Shown in pieces: positions 52,220 through 64,000 of a DNA stretch of 64,000 nucleotides. Below the pieces are notes generated by a model. It was not told the origin of the DNA, made no database searches, and saw only the letters and a program-made list of their open reading frames with translations. The stretch is from Piper betle (lineage: Eukaryota; Streptophyta; Magnoliopsida; Piperales; Piperaceae), in contig JAURVB010013546.1 of the NCBI GenBank assembly GCA_033002965.1, positions 46,016 to 110,015 of the forward strand. The letters run 5' to 3'. The translations under genes and the position numbers were made by a program. The stretch's first letter is position 1. Each line of letters starts with the position of its first letter.

Positions 52220-54304
52220 TTTCTTTTTTAAAACTTGGCTATTTGTGCTGCTGACCCACAAATACTATGGACATTTGTATTACTAGATCCATATCATACT
52301 ACTTGTTATTTGCATAATATTTTAGGTAATTTGACATTAGTTTCACCAAAAGAATTTTTGTATAAGAGTAAATAAATATTTAATGTCTAATACACTTTAT
52401 CCTAATTAACAATCTAAGTATTAATATTTAAGTTATCAGAGAAGGCCTATATCTTGCTGTTGTAGAAAGACTAAGCTCTTTATTATAAATAGAATGTGTG
52501 CAAGTTTATTTATTTTGATGAATGTTAAGCTGATGCGCAGTTTATTGTGTCTTTTTCATGTCAAATTTAAATATTTATGCTGTTTATATGACAATCTATA
52601 TATAAATATATAATGCATATTAACTCATTCTGAAAAATTCTGGATTTCTCTGAAATTCCTCCGATTTTTCTCCTAAATTCCACGTTTACTAAGTTCTGAA
52701 ACAAAACCAAAATTCAATATTGCAAACCTTGCTTGTACTATAAATGTACCTCAACTTTATGCCTTTTTTTATCGATGTTGCAGTAGACTTCAAATCAGAT
52801 GCCTCATTACAGCTTTAATGGCTGAAGTTATCCTTATTGATGCTGCCACCGAAGAACTGGCATTCACAGACCTAGTACTTATATCTCGTTTCATCAACTT
52901 TGCAGTCATTCTGTGCCCATTACCTGGAACTGGCTCAGTTATTCCATCAACTATGCTTACAATAGAATGAATATCACTAACAGCTGATCTAAATGCTTCA
53001 GGTGATATTGATTTCACCTGCAAGAGAGAATGAACTTTCTTACTAAGTATCAATTTTTTATATGAATGCCATAAGATAATTAATACCACTCCAGAAAAAA
53101 AACTCGACTGAGCACTCTACACAAATGCTCAAGTTGGCACTCAGCTGCACAATCCGTTTCTTGCATGGCTGTGTTTCTCTGATTACTATCAACAGCAGTA
53201 AATTCAGAAAGTGAAGGAGACACTGACATCACAGGAGTATCCACGGTAACAACTGTCTGGGGCTGTCTTGGTGAAAGTCCCATTTGTACGGATCCTACAT
53301 TATCAGCATTAGAAATTGATGAAACACATGGAATTATCTTTTCATGATCTTCTGATATTGAAGATGGGGCTGTCAAGGTAATAGAAGGGGAAGGAATGAA
53401 TGGAGAGTTTGCAGTGTGCGTGGGTTGTCCCAGTTTTTGTAAACGAGTTATCAAAAAAAATTCTGCTGATCAGTTTGTGGGGATGAGTACCCAGAGATTT
53501 GAGAAGAGATCGTGGCTGAAGTATTTGCGCAGAATTAGTAAACAGACAAGTTGCCTTCGGTGGCTGCAGAAGATCCAGCCGTTGTGGTCCATGCTGATGG
53601 CCTTGGAGAGACATTTGTGATACCACAAAATCCGGACCTTGCCCCATGTTCATATCACTTACTACATTACTCATCCGATGAAGCTGAGACATTTACTGCT
53701 TAGGTAGCAGTTTCTGAGGCACATGTTTCTTGTGAGGCTTCTGTTGTTGCAACAGTAGGTGGTGCTTATCTTTTTCCAAACTTAATTGTGGTGGATGGAA
53801 TGCTGGTCAAACTGCTCTTTTTGCTGTGGGGTATGCACCAACATCTGCAGCAGATGTTCTTTACAGTTGTCATGGTGATGATTAAGATGTTGCTCGTTTT
53901 GTAGACTACTAGCATTTGAATGGAGATTATTTGTACTCAGTGGCAGTAAACCTTATCCTAACTGCGGCAGTGTAAACATACCACCCTGTTGAAAATTATT
54001 CACACAAGTCTGATGTGCGGAGGCAATTGCATTTTCAGGGGAAGATACCACTGTATTTCCATGAATTTGGTCCAAATTTTGGACAAACTCCAACTGCTGT
54101 TCATGAAAACTGCCATATTTGCTGATAGTGGCATAGGCATGCTGGACAGCCCTGAGCTTTGCACAGCTGTGAGCTGCATCTGATTCATTTGATTGTCATG
54201 ATTCTTCCAGTGAGGAATCTGAAGAGGAAACTGCTGTGGCATGCCAGAGAATGATATCCCACTCATATGAGGAAGCAATTGATGCCCTTGTAACATGGAA
54301 GAAT

Positions 54305-57300
54305 TTTCTCTTCTGTATAAATTGAGAAAATAAAGAATCCATTTTTCAGAGCAGGCAACCCAAGGATAAAGATCCGGTCAAATATCACTCTTAGGAGAGC
54401 CTAAAAATTGCAATAATATTTTTATCATATCCTTGTCGGTTTTAATTCTCTTCATTTGTTCTGACTGTATTGATCCCTGAGCAACAGCATCAAGCTGTTT
54501 CAACAATAGAAGTAGAAGCTTAAATATTCTTTTAAAAATGGCCGTATCATAATAACCAAAGGAAGCTAGAACGATACAAACTATTTATCTGCTGCCATTT
54601 TAAAGAAATCTTGTCATAGATTTTACACAAATCCAGGTAATACGTATCCTTCATGATTTTCAGCTGCAAGAAAGTTGTATCAAACATGTCATTAAAGATC
54701 ATATGGGGTATATACATCTACCAATAAAGATTCGTTTAACAATATAATATCAATTTCATAGAGTCGTCAAAGTCGTCGTCATCAACACCACCTTATCTCA
54801 GGTACCCTAGAGTCGGTACCAGTGACTTCTGCCACCTATTTTTTAAAAACATTTATACCAACTATTGATTACCTTACCTTCACAATAATTTTTTTAAAAA
54901 AATAGAAAATCTATCTAAAAATAAAGTTGCAAGCTTTAACATGCGATGCCCTCCTTGCAACTTTGAAAAGAGGGAAAATAAAAAGGAAATTTAACATTAT
55001 TGTAATCATAAATTTCTCCTGTTCTATAGATAAGCATCATGAGATGATTGATGAAGTTGATAGAACAATATATAGTCATTTTCCATTACTAAGCTAGATA
55101 TTAATATATCCTAATTGCCATCATATAAACAAACCTTTGACTTAATACTAGAAAAAAATAAAATAAAAGTGACCTTTAAAGATTATTTATGTAATCTTTT
55201 CCAAGTTTAATAATTGCCAGATTTTGACATTCATCAATCCATATTATTAGGGAAAACACCTAATGCAGTAGGGTTATTACAATACATGGTAAGAAAGTGT
55301 ATACAAGACCTCAAATAGGCCTTATACCTGCATAGCATTTTTGGTCCCCAATCAAGTGGTCCCACTCAAGGTTTTATATGTCAGAAATCAGTATCGTGTC
55401 GGACAATGAGGGAGACAACATATCGGAGATATGTTAGAGATATGCTAGAGATATTCGGAATTTTTCTCATAGTGCTTTGATTAATTTTCTTCATGACAAA
55501 ATTAGTAGTAACAAATGATGTAGAAATAAAAGAAGAATTTAAGTTAAATCAAAGAAAATAACACAAATAAGAAGTATTAAATTGCATATGGATCATTCCA
55601 ATGATAGAATGTGAACTCTAAACAAGAAATGTAGATAATTATGTGAAATATAATACATAAAAGTGAGGTGTCAACACATGTCTTAAGATTTTCACCATTG
55701 TGTTCATTTAATAAAAAAATTCTATAATTTACTCAATCAAAAATCATCTTGTTGAAAACCTATGTTGAGTATCTTATTTAAGTGAGATGTCATTGACACA
55801 ATACCAACATATCTAAAATTAAAGTAACATAAATATCGCCCTTCAATGTCATGTCAGCAACTCAAAGATATAGAAATGCCAAAGACATATACAAAATATA
55901 TCAAGATATTGCAAACCTTGGTCCTAATTTATAAAGCCCATCTACCTTCTCTTTTAAAGCAGAGGAGCTCGCTCCTCAATTTTGGCTTTTAAACCAATCA
56001 ATGTTGTAAACATCACACCACAATCAAATAACTATATAATCTAACAACTACAATCCTGATTACATGATTAAGATCAAGATTACAAGATCTCCTTCCATTG
56101 GCCAAAAAACTACACAAAAATAAATTGTTACAGCAAACAAAATCATTGAATATTCTCAGACAATAACAATAAATATAATGAAACTTTATTGTGTAAATTC
56201 TTTTAGTAGTCCTTTCCTCTCTAATTTTGAAGGTACGACCATTCATCTTTGTGCTTCTCTTATTTTTCCCTTCCATATTTGTTTCTTTAATATTTAGATT
56301 TTAATTTTTTTTTGTTTAAAATTTTTATTTAAAATATTGAATTTAGCCTTTATTTTCTTTATCTTAATTATTTAGTTATTTGTTTATTTATTTTTTTAAT
56401 TTTATTAAAAATATGGAATCCATTTTTTTACATTCTTAATTTGTGTTGTTTAGTTATTTATTTATCAATAAATTTAAATGGATTTTTATTTTTTCTAAAA
56501 AAAACTAAAATAGATAGATTTATTTTTAATTCCTTTAATTTTTTTAAAAAATTTCATGGTATAAGTACAAATTTTTAGACAATCTCATTGTGCATTTTTT
56601 CAATTTAATTAAATGTGTTTGCTTCTTTATATTCTGTCCTTTTTTTATTTTTTGTCCAAAAAAATTATTAAGCTCTCATATTTTTTAGTATCTTTTAAAA
56701 ATATAAAATAATAATATCTAATGAACTCTGCGCATGGTGCGGGTATCTTGGCTAGTGTAGCAAGAAAGAGGACCCCCTAAATAGGTGGCTAAAAAAATTT
56801 TATAACTAATCAAAGTCTACTAACACACACATCTTTGGTTCGAAGAGTTTTGCTTCAAACAACCATGCCAAACCAGCAAGCCAACACGTGTTATGCTCAA
56901 ACTTCAAGTAAACTAAAAACCATGAAGTTCGACTAAATTCAGTGCGTTTTCCTCAAGTTCATTATTTGATTCTAAAATATCAATTCCTCAAGTTCATTAT
57001 TTGATTCTAAAATATCAACTCATTGTTTGATAACATATCTAAATGAACAATTTTTATAATTAATATCTTTGAATCTTCTAACAGTGTTTTACCTATATCT
57101 ATGCTTTGCATAATAGAAGTGAAATTCCTAGAAATTTCCTTGTGTGCCTCAAAAATTGGCTCCTTCTTTTCCAGATCATTGTCGAAATAGATTTAGTTGC
57201 AGTACCCAGCACCAAGATTGACCTTATTAACCTTTCCAAGACAGCAAAATGTGCAACATCACAGATCAATTCTAACAAACTAGAAGGGAAAGCACAATTT

Positions 57301-57790
57301 AGTTGTTAAAAACAGATAGTCTGAAAATTTGCTGGCAAAATTTTCCCTCATAAATTGTTTTTTTCCAACCACAATATCAAAATGAAAGACATTTTTCCAA
57401 TTGTTAGATTCAGATTTTGGGGTGAAGTTAGCTCACCTTTTGATAAAGCTCTTCTCGTATATAAGGAACATTGTAACCAGTCTGAACAGTAGAAGATACT
57501 GGCGCTGTAAAGAAGCAAACACAAGCTAGTCAAAACATAATTTTGAAGAAAGGTCACATCAAGAATGATGAAACACTTATAAGCACAAATTTATTTTAGA
57601 ACCAAGCTGCACAGAATATTAAGTTTGAGAATGAATGATATATGACAAACCAAGTGTTATCCTAGGCAATGTAATTCACAGCACAACAAAGTGAGACAAA
57701 ATAACAATGGATATATGACATTAATACCGATGAGCACTAGGCCAAACAAAACACGAAGCTTAAGAAAGGGAAATATAAGCGTGGAGCTCA
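54305..57790. other. Long intron-like stretch of the MED15-like locus
   Basis: About 3.5 kb without recognisable MED15 homology, very T-rich at 56280-56700. It probably holds introns and possibly undetected small exons. I saw no independent gene. Confidence 0.4.
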
Positions 57791-60700
57791 CTTGAAGAGG
57801 CTTCTATTATTCATTCCTGGGTTGGAAAGGATGCTGCTTCTGTTGCTCCATTGTACTCTCCCGCTGTAGTGCATTTGCATCTGCAACTGCATAGAAACAG
57901 CATTCAACTGCCACTGTTGTTGCATAAAAATTATTTAAGACTGTAGATAAGCTGGCTGTGATGGATAATAGGACATAAGCTACTGCTGCTGCTGCTGTTG
58001 ACCTTGGAATGGGAATGCCACCAAGGATGCTTGTCGATTTGATTGGTGCTGAGCTTCCATAATATTGGCCTCAGAAATTGTGTGTACCAAATTCTGATGC
58101 TGCTGGATGTTTGGCAAGCTAACATGTTGAGTTAGCTGCTGCTTCTACTGTCTTCCAGAAGAATTAGTTTGGACAGGCGGATGTTGTTGCTGACTCAAAC
58201 TTGAGATCCTAGCATTCTACCCAGTGTCAGTGGTTGCTGCGCCAGCATTGCAGACAATTGTGAACCATGCAAACTGATTCCTCTGTAAAAATAATAGCTG
58301 CCGCGGCTGATGATAAGACTGTAAGACTGACTGTGCATTTCCTTGTTGCAGCCTCTTCTGGTTCCTACAATATGTAAGAAACTTTTGCTGCTCTTGATAA
58401 TTATTCTCCTGTTGTTCCGAATTCTGATGCTGCTTTGTCTCCCAAATAATTTTTGTGTCCATGCATTAATTAAGTCACTTAGCTGATCTCCTTTTTCATT
58501 TAATGAATTATTACTAGAGTTCTGTGTATATTCTTCCATACTTGCACTCAAGCTAGAGTTCTGCAAGACTCAGATTGTTTTACCAATGGAATGGGCACCT
58601 TCCATTCATTTTTAATCTGTATTTGTGACTGCATAGTGATTGATGCAGTCATATTGAAGAAAAATAGAAAATGAATCAGCATCTGATGGAGGTAAAGTTT
58701 TATACTAAGGAATAAATCAAGAACTTTTTGAAAAATGTTTTATATAAAATTTTAATTAGTAGCTTTAGATTTTTTTCTTTAATCGCTTTCTACTAGAATT
58801 TGATTCCTAATAGGGGTTTTGGTTGCATTGTTTTGAGCCTATTTATTGTTAAAATATAAAGTGACAACAATAATGGATAAAAAAGGTATTTGGCAAAACA
58901 TTGACAAAATATAAAGTGGTAGAGGTTGTTTCCAAAAAGCTCCACAAAACGTTGGAAAAAAATAAAGAGGGTTGAGCCTTATTTATTTCTTTCTGATGCT
59001 TGTATATCTCCCCTCCCTAGCCAAACATAATTTTATCAGCTCTGCCATTTTTTACAAATGTAACGAAACAAAAACTATGACAAAATTATCCAAAGATTTT
59101 ATAGAAAATTTATATTGCAACAAAACACACTATAATATTATTAGAATTTAACTAAGTAAATCCCTTGAGTTAGTAGGTCGCATGAGTCAGTCTATAAATA
59201 TCATTTGAAGTAATCTATGAAGAAGAAAAAGTTGGTGGAAGAACGAAATTGATATTACTTGAAGACGCATGTACAACAGCAATCTTATCATGCATACAGC
59301 AATTTGACCGCAAACTGGATAGACACTGAGTTTTATCTCACCAAATATCAGAAATTTACCACAAACTTCAACATGAATAACTGATTTGCTAATCATGTTG
59401 CAAACAGCTAAATAATGTAGAAAGGACTAAGACACACCAGCACAAGTACCTGTATTTGAGCATTGGTTTGGACCTCTAACAGCAGAGAAATTAGCCACAC
59501 AAGTCTGAGAATTGTTTTCCATACCGATTAGCTGTGTTGATATTCTATGCAAATATTCAACCTAGATTAAAATATGGTACACCAATTATATCATATCAAA
59601 ACCTCAAAGAACTACCAATCATTGAGTGGCTTCTTTTCTAGAAATACACAGCCGACAGAACATAAGCTAACAATAATGAAATGCACTATTAAATTCCAAA
59701 GTTCAAAACCATGGATGAGATGAGAACACCCATAATAATTAGTATTTTGGCATTGAAAAGAAGCCCTACAAGTTTACATAGAAACAGACTAAGCCAGGTT
59801 AACATCATACTCAATGAATAAAGATTCAAATTACATTGGTAAGAACAAGATGAAAAAGTCTTACCTTCTGGGCAATTAGCAATGGCAGTCTATAGACAGA
59901 TAGAGCACTTACTGTTTAGTTTTTCATTGGTAGCTTCTTCTTCATAAAAAATTTAGAACTTAAAAAATATATATATATTTTACAGATATGTGAGTGCATC
60001 AAAGTGTCCCACAGATACTCATGTAAACGGTTATGAATATACACCAAATTACATGATAGAGGAAACTATGGATCCATAACTGCTTCTCACATAAATTAAG
60101 CTTCAGCACCAACTGAGATAGAGGGGCAGGTAAAAGGGAAACAGTTTTTCAGGAAGCAGCTAAAAATGCTATCAAGCTACACTTTATTATTAATGATAAT
60201 GACCAAGCCCAAAAAATGAAGAACATCAGCATCAGGATAAGCATCTGGAAGGAAGAACATAATGATGTTACATCTTGCAGGAAGCTACAGTTGAAATGAA
60301 CTATCCCAATTAATTTGAGCAAGTGACTGTATGTGAAATCAAGCCATTATTAAACTACGTAGAACAAGCCAATAATTAGGTACTTTACCGAGCTTGCGGC
60401 TTCATTATATATCTTTTCCTCAAATCTCATAACAAACTGCTGAAGTCCAGCCAAAACCTCCGTCCCAGAGTTAGGTAAGGATTTTCTCATGGCGTCTAAC
60501 TTACAAATGTAAGAATGTCACAGTTCATGACTAGATATTAATGTGTAAAACTAATAACTTATTTGATATGTTATCCACAAATTGACTGTGAGAAATACAT
60601 GCACAACAATTTTTCCAAAACTGTTCAAGTATTAAAACTGTAAAAATAATGTCTCACTTATTTTTCGTTCCTTAAATAAGTGGAGCAACACATAATTTTT

Positions 60701-61097
60701 AGAAATATTAGTATGTATTTACATGCTTACTATTTGTTATATTGTGATGGCGTACGAATGTTTCCTTAAAGTTTTTTATTTTTAACTATTGTTTGAGAGC
60801 CAGCAGTGGGATCAATTATAGCAACTTGGTATCTATAAATGAAGGAAGCATCTCAGGTGGAATACACACATCGTATTCATCCCCTTTCTCCATATTTAGT
60901 TTAATTAATCTTCTTCCTGCTGTCATTTTGTATTTCTACATTTTTACAAATACATTGAAGACAATTAAAGATGTTGTACAAGACATTACCTGATTTGTCA
61001 TTAATTGCAGTCCCTCGTACTATATTTCACCCAGTCATTCTAATAGATAATTGTAAAAGGTTTATCTCAACTTTTGTTTTCACCTCATCTTAGCAAG

Positions 61098-61385
61098 GTT
61101 TGGTTACAGGATAACCGAAGGAGAAGCACATTACAGTACATGTATGCTTCTAACTGAAATCTTATTAAAAATGGGAGCATATGGGCTGATTTGGATCAAT
61201 ATGGAATTATTGCCTCTTGCCCATTCTATATTTTCTCCTTGGTTGATTCTAGTAGGGGCTATTCAAATAATCTATGCAGCTTCAACCTCTTGGTCAACGC
61301 AATTTAAAAAGGAGAATAGCTCATTCTTCTATATCTCACATGGGTTACAATTACTGGAATTGGATCTATAACTGATACGAGACAA
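61098..61385 (+). pseudogene. ndhD: Nuclear plastid-DNA insertion: fragment of ndhD
   Basis: Translation near 61138-61300 reads [20 protein letters not shown], then [20 protein letters not shown], then [10 protein letters not shown], matching subunit D of the chloroplast NAD(P)H dehydrogenase (plastid form: [20 protein letters not shown]). Homology starts near tggttacagg (about 61100) and ends near the ITDTG region (about 61380). Frameshifts occur after IIYAASTS and near both ends, so it encodes nothing. The fragment is about 290 bp, lies in the first large intron of the MED15-like locus, opposite in orientation, and shows a few percent divergence as judged by eye. Confidence 0.85.
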
Positions 61386-62244
61386 ATAGTATAAAGTTTT
61401 ATTGTGACTAATTATTATGATTTTTGTAGCACCAATGGATTTTTTAGATATTTCCACATACCAAAAGAAAATATACAACATTAAACACAAGCATGACAGC
61501 ACCCAATGCTCTGCCCTGGAATGAAGTTACAAATAATCTAATGCCACCCCGCTTCTATGAACACAGCATTTGGTAATGCCATCTCCCACCATGAAATATT
61601 GTAACAAACAAGAATTGAACTGAGCCTGAAAGAAATTAATAAATTGGTCCTTTATTTTTTTAGATTCATCAGTGCTTCCCGACGAGGACACGAAACAAAA
61701 GCTCAATCTAAGAGCAGTGCACATTTTCAACCAACATGATAAGTCAAAATTTGTTGCCAATCCTTCGATTAGCATTTACAGTCATTTCCTCTACTCTTGT
61801 CAGATATTTTTAAGAACTTCATTGCGACAAACTTGATAGCACCAATTGACATGTCAGGTATTGTCACAATCCAAAAAAACCAATCAGCATGCATTCAACC
61901 AGGGATGGAATGTAATGCAACAACAAATGTTTCTAACACCATCATACAATGCTAACAACAAAACCCTAACCCTTCCCATTTCACAAACAAGACTTGCAAT
62001 TGAGCGGGAAATCGACTCAAGAATCGATGTTCTTAGTTTCTTCAACATCATCCCTGAATCCCAAACGACGAAACCAAACAACATTTCATCAAAGAACAAA
62101 CCTCGCTTTCAACCAAGAAAAAAATCCGACAAAGATTCACTCTCACAATTTCCCTACGATTCCCCGGCGACAGTCCGCCGTCAGGTTAGTTTTCCAATCG
62201 GCCGACTCCGCCACAGGAGCCGACCTCCCACCGCCCTTACCCAT

Positions 62245-64000
62245 CGTCCACAACCAGAGCAAGCTCTTCGACCGCAACAAATGGAGTCGTCCTCAACCCG
62301 AGCAAGTTCGTCAACAAGCAATCACAAACTCACCGGCGACGGCCAAGAATCGGCGGCGGAATGCTTCGCCGGGGAGCTTCCCCGCGACTGACAGAGACGA
62401 GCAACGTCGCCGGCGATTAGTCGGAGAATCTTTATGCATAGGATGGGAAGGCAAAACGGTTATGTGGGCCCGTCGATCATTTGTGGGCGTGGGCCACGGT
62501 GGGGCCCATGAGTTTTTTAGTTTTTTTGTGCAGTGGAAGCGTATAAAAAGGGGTGCTCAAATACACTATTCACCATTCAAGGCTGCTTACATGTTATTTA
62601 CGATTCACGAGTATTTTTGTACTATAACGCCTACATTGCCGCATAGTACCGGTTACGCTTAAATCTAAGTTAAAATATTATAAATAATCAAGTTTCAATA
62701 TTTTTTATTATAAAAATTAAAGATTTAAATTTATATTAGATATATTATATTTAGATCATAAATTTTTATTTCACGTATAACCAATTCATATATTTTAAGA
62801 ATATTTGACTCTGTAATATTTATTTTATTAACATGAATACCTTTTATTTTATTCCAAATTTTCTCAAACATATGATTGCTTGCATTTTATATGATGAAGA
62901 ATAATTTATTTTTAAAAAAATTGTTCATAATAAAAATATATTAGACAAAACAAAAGTTTTAATTTTTAATTTTAAAATATGCCAATTTTAAATTCAAATT
63001 TCATACACCCAAAAAATATCTATATTTATTTTATTTTTTAATTTTTGATGGTCCAAAATTCAATTTAATTTTAATGGTCCAAAATTCAATAAAAATATTT
63101 TTACTTTTTAAGTCATCAATAATAATTTTAGAGTTTAATTATCATTTTTTTATTCTTATATATAAAGTTAGTAAAAATTATAACTTTTATCTATTATCTA
63201 CTTTGGTATTAATGAAAATAAATTTTTTATGGATATTTTCTTTATTAAATAAAAAATAATGGAATAAGGTCACGATATAAAAGTTTTAAAAAATGGTTAT
63301 ATCATTTGTAAATTTTGATATTTTTGAAAAAAACTTAAATAATTTAGCTAATAATAATATTTTTCCTAAAAAGAATCCATTAACTCGAGCCGAAAGGAAA
63401 AACCATGGGCAATCGGCGGCTTGTGATCGGCAACCTTGGAGCCGGCCAGATCTTGAAAAATGATTTGTGGGTGTTCATAACTTGATTAGCTCCACTTGTT
63501 CTATAAAATATCATAAATAAAAGTGCCTAATAAAAGTGATATTCGAGGTTCCTGTTAAGCTCAAATGAAATAAGCTTCAGCTGGTGGAACTTGTATTTAC
63601 TTGAGGCGATTAAAATAAAGTGAGTTTCAGCTTGCATACCCAGGAACTGTGAAACAGTTTTGAAGCTCCATATTCAGTAAACAACTGGCAGGGATGGTAA
63701 GGACTAGGTGGGTCTGATACGATCAAGCCCATTCAAAGTTTTAATATTTGACTCAAGTTCAATTAATCATAAAGGGGTTTACCAAATCTTTATACAAAAT
63801 CCAAATCCGTATTTAATCTGATCGAGAAAATTGTTTGCTCCCATCGGCTCTTGTATAATAATAGAATGGTTTGAGATGGTGTGAGAGCAGCTGTGATGAA
63901 GGAACTCTCAAAAAGGGAAAGAGATTTTTTTACTGCGTTCAATCCATTAACAATTGGCAATATAGTTAAAATACTGGGGGTTCGAGCTCAACTCGGCCCA
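62245..64000. other. Gene-free terminal spacer
   Basis: The first approximately 200 bases are GC-richer, with multiple cgg/ccg words, consistent with the 5' leader of the minus-strand MED15-like locus; plus-strand frames across it are shadows. From 62660 the sequence is extremely AT-rich, with no gene. Confidence 0.5.

Larger units (their letters stand above)
50402..62244 (-). pseudogene. MED15-like (Mediator tail subunit, KIX domain) gene, probably decayed
   Basis: MED15 links activators to RNA polymerase II through its KIX domain. Homologous segments occur in order on the minus strand: first exon from 62244 with ADWKTNLTADCRRGIVGKL; KIX exon at about 60499-60389 (AMRKSLPNSGTEVLAGLQQF, MRFEEKIYNEAAS); EYLHRISTQLIGMENNSQT at about 59565; a Gln-rich region at about 58590-57800 spread over several frames; 54300-53600; LGQPTHTANSPFIPSPS to QLEHLCR (about 53440-53110); VKSISPEAFRSAVSDI (from 53017); NHSLIEEIKNINQRI (about 51030); LRFLVPESYPSYSPLLLDK (about 50765-50690); and the C-terminus RAWDACARQVITKYAQQNGG to WVSCLSS, stop at 50402. 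The C-terminal segments are well conserved. However, the frame shifts at least twice between 52870 and 52750, with an in-frame TAA between, the Gln-rich region needs several shifts, and two junctions do not join in phase. Length (about 11.8 kb) fits an intron-rich gene, not a retrocopy. Confidence 0.75.

Noticed and set aside
61846..62662. Plus-strand Ser/Arg-rich ORFs of 181 and 222 residues
   Set aside because: They overlap the first exon and leader of the minus-strand MED15-like locus, whose KIX-start homology is convincing; composition is that of an antisense shadow.

Overview
This is a stretch of flowering-plant nuclear DNA. It is AT-rich, with long gene-poor spacers, multi-exon genes with GT-AG introns, and plant-only families: a clock pseudo-response regulator, the chloroplast ribosome factor PSRP1, a plant matrix metalloproteinase and an NHL/LEA2 protein. 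Plant transposon types are also present (L1-type LINE, hAT-like element, Au SINE, Athila-type relic, plastid-DNA insertion). I cannot place the species; neither monocot nor eudicot is excluded.

Layout. 1-9.4 kb: no gene; a long hairpin (1060-1135), a 1.68 kb hAT-like element with an 8-bp target duplication (2481-4157), a purine tract, and a complex tandem-repeat block (7.1-8.4 kb). 9.4-12.6 kb, minus: CSN7, COP9 signalosome subunit 7, nine exons. 13-13.7 kb: Athila-like LTR-element relic. 16.8-22.4 kb, plus: a nearly complete but dead LINE bounded by a 16-bp target-site duplication. 24.5-25.6 kb, plus: single-exon matrix metalloproteinase. 30.7-31.3 kb, minus: two-exon PHD-like zinc-finger gene with a frameshift. 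35.7-37.9 kb, minus: PSRP1, five exons, intact. 42.1-45.7 kb, plus: PRR9-type clock gene, eight exons, intact, preceded by evening elements, CCA1-binding sites and a G-box. 46.2 kb: unrecognised small ORF. 48.3-48.9 kb, plus: NHL/LEA2 membrane protein. 50.4-62.2 kb, minus: a long, decayed MED15-like gene whose introns hold an Au SINE fragment and a plastid ndhD fragment. 62.3-64 kb: no gene.

The genes do not form an operon or pathway; they are independent nuclear loci. Two are linked to light in general terms (PRR9-type clock repressor and PSRP1), and CSN7 belongs to a complex known for repressing photomorphogenesis, but adjacency here implies no shared control. I found no clearly new biological system. 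The most useful observations are the duplicated clock-responsive promoter segment upstream of the PRR gene, and a recurring pattern in which reading frames break at homopolymer runs exactly one base short, which may reflect assembly error rather than gene death.
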